Origin: Ustulina deusta
Taxonomy: Eukaryota; Ascomycota; Sordariomycetes; Xylariales; Xylariaceae
Direction: 5' to 3'
Assembly (NCBI GenBank): GCA_023159155.1
Contig: JAJNNX010000003.1
Coordinates: 248,001-312,000, forward strand
DNA length: 64,000 nucleotides
The notes beneath the pieces were generated by a model. It did no database searches. It worked only from the letters and a program-made list of their open reading frames with translations, and was not told the origin of the DNA. Shown in pieces: positions 56,614 to 64,000 of the stretch (position 1 is its first letter; every line of letters starts with the position of its first letter). Position numbers and translations under genes: made by a program.

Positions 56614-57393
56614 TCATGTGTGCCTGCTTCTCTTCCCTTCCCTACCGGACATGTCCTTTCCGAGATTCAGACCACCAACATCAAACAGCTCTGCAAAGTT
56701 GATTGGCCGCTTCTGGCCGGCCCCCTTTCCCAAGTGACCTGTTGCCGTGTTCCGTGGCCGTGAATATCGCTTGTCCTTCCGCACACGTGTGGAATGAGAT
56801 ACAGTTGTAGTAGAAGGGCCTTGGTTCGTGTTGTCACTCGTTCTTATTGAGTCTGACAAGTCGAGGTTTGCGATATTCAGGTAGGATTCCTGGGGATAGG
56901 GATGTGAGGACTGAAAAGTAAAGTTTTCTTGTGTCGGGACAGTGATCATCTGCGGTCCTTCGACGACGGGCTCGATGACGACCGGGGGATGAGAAGCTGG
57001 AGGCGCTGAGTCGTTAGGCGGCGATTGCGAGGAGGCAACAGTTGGACGTTGGAGCTCGGGTGAGGAGACCGTTTCGGCCTTGTCGACATCCTCTTCATCG
57101 TCGGTGATCTGGGGGCCCGAGTCCTTGCCGTCCAAACGCTCAGTAGCCCATTTCCGGATCTGCCAGCCCTCCCCGTCACCCAGGCCGATATTTCGTTTGT
57201 CGAGGAAAACTAGCAGGTCGTCGAGACAGTCTTGATATCCATCGGAGCGAGACTTGACCTGGGCCGCGACCGAGGTCTTATAAAGCTTTGTGACTGAGAG
57301 CGCAGCGGCTTTGAAAGCGTCGAGGAGCTGCTCGGGCGAGCCAGCGCTCAGGGTGGCTTTGGGTGGAGAGGAGCCTCTCATAGCATCCATCAT
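56614..57393 (-). CDS. HAPSTR1/TAPR1-like (DUF4588) nuclear protein
   Basis: A 259-aa frame from the ATG at 57393. The segment A-F-K-A-A-A-L-S-V-T-K-L-Y-K-T-S, then G-Y-Q-D-C-L-D-D-L-L-V-F-L-D-K-R, resembles the conserved core of the HAPSTR1 family (human C16orf72, a HUWE1-binding stress regulator), which has F-Q-N-A-A-x-A-V-T-x-L-Y-K and a G-Y-x(4)-D-x-L motif. A Pro/Ser-rich, disordered middle and a basic C-terminal end (K-R-P-I-N-F-A-E-L-F-D-V-G...K-R-S-R-H) fit a nuclear protein. The reading frame stays open upstream with N-P-V-R-R-Y-M-M-D, which looks conserved, so a short 5' exon may supply an earlier start. The family assignment rests on remembered motif similarity and should be treated as likely, not proven. 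Confidence 0.65.
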   Translation of the reverse strand: MMDAMRGSSPPKATLSAGSPEQLLDAFKAAALSVTKLYKTSVAAQVKSRSDGYQDCLDDLLVFLDKRNIGLGDGEGWQIRKWATERLDGKDSGPQITDDEEDVDKAETVSSPELQRPTVASSQSPPNDSAPPASHPPVVIEPVVEGPQMITVPTQENFTFQSSHPYPQESYLNIANLDLSDSIRTSDNTNQGPSTTTVSHSTRVRKDKRYSRPRNTATGHLGKGAGQKRPINFAELFDVGGLNLGKDMSGREGKRSRHT

Positions 57394-60267
57394 GTATCGT
57401 CGCACCGGGTTCTCTACAGGACAGGGCCAGCACCGGGGATGCTGACTTCGCTAATGATATAAATAAGGGGATAATAAATAGACCCTTGGTTTATTTCTCG
57501 CACTTTTCGATGTCGTTGTCTGGTTTGGTCTGGTGGGGGGGCACCACAGACAATGCGGGCTGGTGGGCCGGACTCGCAGTGCTGTAGGCTGTAGCAAACG
57601 GATCCAGGACCCAGTGCCAGTCCAGACGGGTACAGGTTGCGGAGAGTGGCGTCACCGCCGTGCTGCTTCGATGGGCAATGAACGATAGAAGGCGCTGGCT
57701 AGCACAGTTTGTGGTGCGGCAGACGACAAGCAATGAGGGCGGATTGAGGTGGCTATGTACTGCAGGAGGAGAACGAGGAGGCGCTGTCGCCAGGTTGCAG
57801 CTTGATGAGGAGGTGGATGAGGATGAGGATGATGATGGAGATGATCATGCCCCGGCCTGGTAATCCTGGGTCACTTGAACTTTGTCAGGTCTTCTGCGTG
57901 GGTTGTGTTGGCCGCCAACAGGGATTGTCCAGGCAGAAAAAGGAAAGGTCAGGTGCGGCGTTTCTTGGCGAAAGTGAAGCGTCCCAATAGGCCGGCCACA
58001 TCTGTGGGGTCCGGAAGCGGTTTGGGTTTGGCAAGGTTTGTTTTGTTTTGGCAAGCCTGCCGCCCGCTGCCAGCTGGCATGGCAAGACACGTGGAGATGC
58101 CTCGTCAGGACCACACAATGGGTGACAACCAGCCACTAGCTCACAACCGTCCAACAGTGTGATGGGCTTCTTTTATGACAATGCCTTAGGTACCTAACCA
58201 CCACCCAACCTGCAAGTAGGTACATTTCGTATTAAATGGATTTGTGAGGTACTTGTAAATGACAGCTTAAAAATTTTAGTGTTAGCTAGAGTGAATAGAT
58301 AAAGATAATATATCATGACAAAGGGTTGGCTTTGCCACCACACCATCAACAATAGGCGTTGTTCATGGGTAGTGTGATTGTGAAGTCGAGCCATCCTCAC
58401 AAGACGAGAAGACAAGATATGGTGGACTATACCTGTGCCGACGCCAGTGAGTGCAGGCGATTGCTCTTGCTCGCGGTGCTCTGGATGATGTCAAGGCGCT
58501 GGAAATTCGGTGATGGCAAGCTAAGGTAGTGCCTTATGGAAAGAGGTAATGCCCGTGTACCACACATTACTCACATAGGTACTTCTAGACAAATGACTGC
58601 GCCTGAATCATCCAGGAAAGAATACCTGGCATTGGCCGGAATGTTGCGTGGCCATGCTTATCGCAGATCCAGAAGACCTCATTCAAGTAGCAGGCGCGGC
58701 AAGTTCTTCGCCGGTTGCGTGCCCTTCAGCCTACCACAGGAACATCCAGGTTGCCAACATGTTGTGCCAGATCCTAATATACTTACTAGCCGTCGCATCG
58801 ATTCCCTGGAGAAAAAATATATCATTCTTGACGCCTAGTCATTATTCGGATGTCGGTTTAATGCATTATGATTTTATGACATCAACTGCGTTGTTGATAA
58901 CAACAACCTGATAGTTGGGATGATTGACTAGGAAATAACTCTTCTTCTTTTTTATTTCTTTCGTTTTTTTCTTTTTCTCTTTCCTTCTTTGGTTGGAGCA
59001 CTGCCACAAAGATACATCGCAGAATTCGGACCTCCCAATGAGAGTGCTTTATTATCGCAAGCTTGAGCAAGGAGACACTCCAAGAAATGATGCATTGGAA
59101 CGACCTGTACGATGATGCTGTACCGGGGCCCTTAGACAGGTAGCTATTGATGAAGTACTCAAATAATGTTCAAAGATGCCCGCCGAGCGCTTCTTATTTC
59201 ATTGCTGGGAGAGCCGACCAGGGGACGATGTGATTGCTGGCACATGTCGGGATGGGTATAATGGGGTATATCATTGTGTTGCAAAGGACCTATAATCACA
59301 TACTGGCGATATCTCTGCTGCAATACACGGAATACTCTCTTTGTTCTCTGAGTCATACGCCGGTACCTGAGAGCTTCTTTGGACCACTTTATCAGCATAG
59401 ATGGAAGGAAGCTGGGATGAGCTCTGTGTTTGTTTGGATGTCCACGTTTTACACCTTGTGAGGCTAACAAAAAGAGGAGGATATCAAGAAGCCGGTTTAC
59501 TAATGAGGGACTGTTCCATTGCAATCAAAACGTCTCGAGATCTAACCATTTCAAAGACCGTTTCTGTTATGCATAACTTACATCTGTGAAAATGTAATTC
59601 CTTGCCATACAGCTGACTGACTACAGGGTGAACCAAACCTAAGCACAACAGCTAGGCAAAACTTGTGCTTTTCTGATGAGGGAACTATTTAGTTGCTGTA
59701 CATGTAGGCACGCCGCCTGCCGCCGCTTCGTGAATACAAAAGAGACGTGGAGGCACACACGCTAAAGATCCAGTCCTTGACAACCGTCTAACAGTGTCAA
59801 TACCTCAGGTACCACTTCTTATTCCGCTTCCCGTAGCGAGCACGCTAGGCATCACCGCTAGGCTTCTTTTGTATTGCCTAGGGAGATTTTAGTAACGATA
59901 AACCACCGATAAGGCTCATACTACTGTACCTGATGTCTGCCAAGCTCTTGTTGTCTTAATATGTACCCCAAGCTTGACATGTTGTACATGCTATTCCTCC
60001 ATCCACTGCTCGCCAATCTTTTCGACCAGCTCCTCCACCTTTAATTCTCACAACCACATTCCGACGCGTTTACTTCGTGCCTCATCAGGCTGTCTTCTTC
60101 AGCCAACGCTTCCTTTCTATCCTCCACCACCACTGCCAATACCGTCAAACACCACCACGAGACTTCGGAGCCATATCTCAACAAGTACCTGACCAGGTCC
60201 TACGGCCTTAGGCATTCCATACCGCGCGTCTGAGTCGCGTAAAGTGCTTGCAGTCCCACCAATTGAC
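57394..60267. other. Divergent intergenic region, no supported gene
   Basis: 2.9 kb between the HAPSTR1-like gene and the ISWI gene. Long pyrimidine stretches occur near 58940-58995 and a GAGGAT-type repeat near 57803-57845. The ORFs overlap each other on both strands and lack motifs. The last few hundred bases should hold the ISWI promoter. Confidence 0.5.
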
Positions 60268-63200
60268 ATGGCTCCTTCACGTTCGAAGGCGAGAGTTGTC
60301 GACCTTGACGCGTCTATGTCAGATGCGCGACAACCTTTAGTGAGCAGACCTGACGAGATGGTGTGTTCCAATCATTCCTAGGGATGGTGCGCCTTTTATC
60401 GCTGTGCTAATGGTAGTCTGACAGCAGGTTGACGAAACCCCGGACTTCACCGACTCCGACACAAATCCCAACACCACTGCTAGCAGTATCGCTGGTGATT
60501 ATCATGTAGATGGCCGCAGAAAGCGCGCCGAAGCAAATCAACTAAGAAGGAGTATTTTTGGCAAGAAGCATGATGCCTTAGGAGAGTCCAAAGTAAGCGC
60601 TAAAGGACAGAAAGCCAAGGAAGAGAGTGGCATGGTCGTGTTGCTAATTCTCACGTTTCAACAGGAAGATGACAGCATACGAAGATTCCGCTATCTTCTG
60701 GGTCTCACTGACCTGTTCCGCCATTTCATCGAGACGAACCCAAACCCAAAGATCAGGGAGATAATACATGAGATAGACCGTCAAAATGAAGAAGAAGAGA
60801 CAAGGAGGAAGAAAAAGGGCGTCCGTCAGGGCGGCGCGGCTACTGGCCGAGCCCGCCGGACTGAGGCTGAAGAAGATGCTGAGTTGCTCAAGGACGAAAG
60901 ACATGGTGGGTCTGCCGAGACAGTTTTTAGGGAGTCACCAGGCTTCGTTCATGGAACAATGAGAGATTACCAAGTTGCCGGTTTAAATTGGTTGATCTCG
61001 CTACATGAAAACGGTATTTCGGGTATTCTCGCAGACGAGATGGGCTTGGGCAAAACGCTGCAGACGATTTCGTTTCTCGGGTACCTACGCCATATCATGG
61101 GTATCAATGGACCCCATCTTGTCCTCGTACCCAAGTCTACGCTTGACAACTGGAGACGAGAATTTGAGAGATGGACGCCAGATGTCAACGTGCTGGTTCT
61201 TCAGGGCGCCAAGGACGAGCGACATGCCTTGATTAGCGAGCGGCTGGTTGATGATGGGTTTGACGTCTGCATTACAAGTTATGAGATGGTGTTAAGGGAA
61301 AAGAGCCATTTGAAAAAGTTTGCCTGGGAATATATCATCATCGACGAGGCGCATCGCATCAAGAACGAAGAGTCTTCGCTAGCACAGGTCATCCGGTTGT
61401 TCAATTCCCGAAACCGACTACTGATCACGGGAACGCCACTGCAAAATAATCTCCACGAACTGTGGGCTCTCTTGAACTTTTTACTACCAGATGTGTTTGG
61501 TGATGCTGAGGCGTTTGACCAATGGTTTTCTGGCCAGGGTCAAGATCAAGAGAAAGTCGTCGAGCAACTTCACAAGGTCTTACGACCCTTCCTTCTACGC
61601 CGTGTGAAGGCCGATGTCGAAAAGAGTTTGTTGCCTAAAAGGGAAGTCAACTTGTATATTGGGATGTCGGACATGCAAGTCAAATGGTACCAGAAAATCC
61701 TTGAGAAGGACATCGACGCTGTCAACGGTGCGGGTGGAAAACGGGAATCGAAAACTCGCCTCCTTAACATAGTGATGCAACTACGAAAGTGCTGCAATCA
61801 CCCGTATCTTTTTGAGGGCGCCGAGCCTGGCCCACCGTATACAACGGATGAGCATCTCGTATTCAACTCCGGAAAGATGGCCCTCCTCGACAGACTCCTC
61901 AAGAAGATGCAGACACAAGGAAGCCGTGTTCTAATTTTCTCACAAATGAGCCGCCTACTCGATATCCTCGAAGACTACTGTGTATTCCGTGAATATAAGT
62001 ATTGCCGTATCGATGGAGGCACTGCACACGAAGATCGAATTGCAGCTATTGATGAATACAATAAAGAGGGCTCCGATAGGTTCATTTTTCTGCTAACGAC
62101 TCGGGCTGGTGGCTTGGGCATCAATTTGACCACCGCTGATATCGTTGTTCTATATGACAGCGATTGGAATCCTCAAGCAGATCTTCAAGCTATGGATCGC
62201 GCGCATCGAATCGGGCAGACCAAGCAGGTAGTCGTTTATCGATTTGTCACGGAGAATGCAATTGAAGAGAAGGTTCTTGAGCGAGCCGCCCAAAAGCTTC
62301 GCCTCGATCAGCTAGTCATTCAACAAGGTCGTGCCCACCCCGGTGCTAAGGGTCCAGCTGCTAAGGATGAACTCCTCACTATGATTCAACACGGAGCTGA
62401 AAAAGTGTTTCAGACCAAGGGTGCAACCGGTCTTGCAGCAAAAGGTACCGAATTGAATGACGACGATATCGAGGAGATTCTATCAAAGGGCGAAGCTCGA
62501 ACGAAAGAGCTTAATGCCAAATACGAGAAACTAGGTATCGATGATTTGCAGAAATTTTCTTCAGAGTCTGCTTATGAGTGGAATGGTGAAAACTTCAGCG
62601 GCAAAAAGAAGGAAATTGGGTTGAATTGGATCAACCCCGCGAAGCGCGAGCGTAAAGAGCAGTCATATTCGGTCGACAAGTTTTATCGGCAAGCCATTTA
62701 CGGGACTACCAAGGCGGAACCCAAGCCTAAGGCCCCTCGAGCGCCGAAGCAAATTCCTGTTCACGATTACCAGTTTTACCCTCCTCGCCTGCGAGAATTA
62801 CAAGATCGGGAGACGGCATATTACCGTAAAGAGATTGGTTACAAAATTCCATTGCCGGACGGTGAGGATGACAATCTGTCAGAACGTGAAGCTGAGCGTG
62901 CTTTGGACCAACAAGAAATCGACACCGCTGTCCCTCTTACAGAAGAAGAGCAGGAAGAGAAGCAGAAGCTTTCACTTCAAGGCTTTAGTGACTGGAATCG
63001 ACGAGATTACCAGCAATTTATCAACGGCTCTGCACGTTATGGGCGCCACGACTTTGATAGAATTGCCGAGGAAGTTGATAGCAAGACCCCAGCGGAAATC
63101 AAAGCATACTCAAAAGTGTTCTGGCAGCGCTACACCGAAGTCGCTGACTATACTAAATCTCTTGGGGTCATCGAGACCGGAGAAGAACGACTGCGTAAGA

Positions 63201-63824
63201 CTGAACACCAACGCAAAATGCTCCGAAAGAAACTACAGCAATACCGCGTGCCTCTGCAGCAGATGAAGATAAACTACTCTGTCTCCACCACTAACAAGAA
63301 GGTTTACACTGAAGAAGAAGATCGATTCTTGTTGGTGCTTCTCGACAAGTACGGTATTGACTCGGAGGCGATTTTCGAACGCATTCGTGATGAGATTCGA
63401 GAGAGTCCTCTCTTCCGATTTGATTGGTTCTTCTTAAGCCGGACGCCCGTCGAGATTAGCCGTCGCTGCACTACCCTTCTCACTACTATTGTGAAGGAGT
63501 TTGAGGATGTGCATCCAACGAAATCGAACGGTGTCAATGGCAAGGGGAAGAGAGAGCCCGAGGATGAGGAGAATGACGAGGACAGCATTCTTGGCATGGC
63601 CCCAGCTAAGAAGAAGTCGAAGAGTAGCGTGAAGGTAGGTGATTGCACGATGATTCCACAAAAAGTTGAAAATGAACTAATGAAGAAAATAGAACAAAAC
63701 CCTAGATAATGTCAAGGGTACCAATAAGGCCAACACTGCACCTGCTTCTTCAAGGGCCTCTAGTGTCACCTCCACGACCTCGGTATCAGGGTCCAAGTCT
63801 AAATCAAAGGGAAAGAAGAAATAG
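60268..63824 (+). CDS. ISWI-type chromatin-remodeling ATPase
   Basis: Exons 60268-60360, 60428-60592, 60665-63634 and 63693-63824 give 1119 aa. An AutoN-like basic patch ([14 protein letters not shown], about residues 147-160) precedes the SNF2 ATPase: D-E-M-G-L-G-K-T (about 208-215), D-E-A-H (about 313) and a helicase C lobe with A-H-R-I-G-Q (about 597). HAND (about 758-840), SANT (about 859-910; [13 protein letters not shown]) and SLIDE (about 965-1030; [16 protein letters not shown]) complete the ISWI signature (Isw1/Isw2, SNF2H). ISWI slides and spaces nucleosomes using ATP, sensing the H4 tail and linker DNA. The C-terminus is Ser/Lys-rich and basic. Whether it corresponds to yeast Isw1 or Isw2 cannot be told here. 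The last exon joint reads [10 protein letters not shown]. Confidence 0.95.
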
Positions 63825-64000
63825 TTGATTCACATGGCTCAGCGGGATGCAAAAGTTGCTCACCTATACAATGAGTGCCTAGAAGCAAATGTTTTTCCGC
63901 CATGCCATAGCCGCAAAAAAAGAGATGGGGAAAAAAGCCCCGAGTTATGGACAGTACGGTATGCTCTGATGATCATAGAGGCGTTCCTGGCGTTGCTTCT
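63825..64000. other. 3' flank of the ISWI gene
   Basis: 176 bp up to the window end; probably 3' UTR. No terminator or further gene is recognisable. Confidence 0.6.

Noticed and set aside
1..64000. CRISPR array, phage or bacterial defence system
   Set aside because: No regularly spaced direct repeats, no Shine-Dalgarno operons; the sequence is clearly fungal nuclear DNA.

Overview
The window looks like a chromosomal segment of a filamentous ascomycete (Pezizomycotina, probably a Sordariomycete; class-level placement is inference). The reasons are short 55-160 bp introns with GTRNGT donors, CTAAC/CTGAC branch sites and YAG acceptors, long open frames of fungal families (DUF3405, DPP V, FHA-forkhead FHL1, ISWI, DNMT5), and gene spacing of 1-5 kb. 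No bacterial operon, CRISPR array, rRNA or tRNA gene was seen.

Layout. 1-2.4 kb: a Ulp1/C48-like protease ORF whose catalytic Cys position reads Ser, followed by AT-rich relic sequence with a 30-A tract and a short amino-acid-permease-like remnant. 2.8-11.1 kb: ureidoglycolate lyase and a very large DNMT5-type DNA methyltransferase/SNF2 protein, both on the minus strand. 13.4-15.0 kb: a five-exon 2H phosphoesterase with a 27-nt microexon. 17.0-19.4 kb: a seven-exon DHA1/QDR-type MFS exporter with a 13-nt microexon. 19.4-24.2 kb: gene-poor DNA. 24.2-26.8 kb: a DUF3405 type II membrane protein. 28.7-30.1 kb: a conserved membrane protein with a SAP/HeH-like N-terminus (minus). 31.6-33.0 kb: a MOT1-type molybdate transporter. 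34.1-39.1 kb: a 1655-aa FHL1-like FHA/forkhead factor. 40.5-42.1 kb: an acyltransferase-3 family protein (minus). 44.0-46.3 kb: secreted dipeptidyl-peptidase V (minus). 49.0-50.3 kb: eIF3i (minus). 52.0-55.0 kb: trifunctional C1-tetrahydrofolate synthase. 56.6-57.4 kb: a HAPSTR1/TAPR1-like nuclear protein (minus). 60.3-63.8 kb: an ISWI chromatin remodeler.

Functionally this is mainly housekeeping and chromatin/metabolic content (translation, one-carbon metabolism, purine-nitrogen salvage, chromatin remodeling, DNA methylation), not a biosynthetic cluster or defence island. Splice models were built by hand. For each multi-exon gene the summed exon length is divisible by three and protein family motifs run across the joints.

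The most interesting points are: (i) an intact DNMT5 with an added Cys-rich finger; (ii) an apparently mitochondrial presequence in front of C1-THF synthase that is open and in frame but has no AUG; (iii) a duplicated C-terminal module in the FHL1-like factor flanking an S/N/T/A-rich expansion of about 290 residues; (iv) a family of short inverted repeats, TACCT-(0-2 nt)-AGGTA, scattered in intergenic DNA far above chance; and (v) 13-27 nt microexons in four genes. I did not find convincing evidence for a wholly new multi-gene system.
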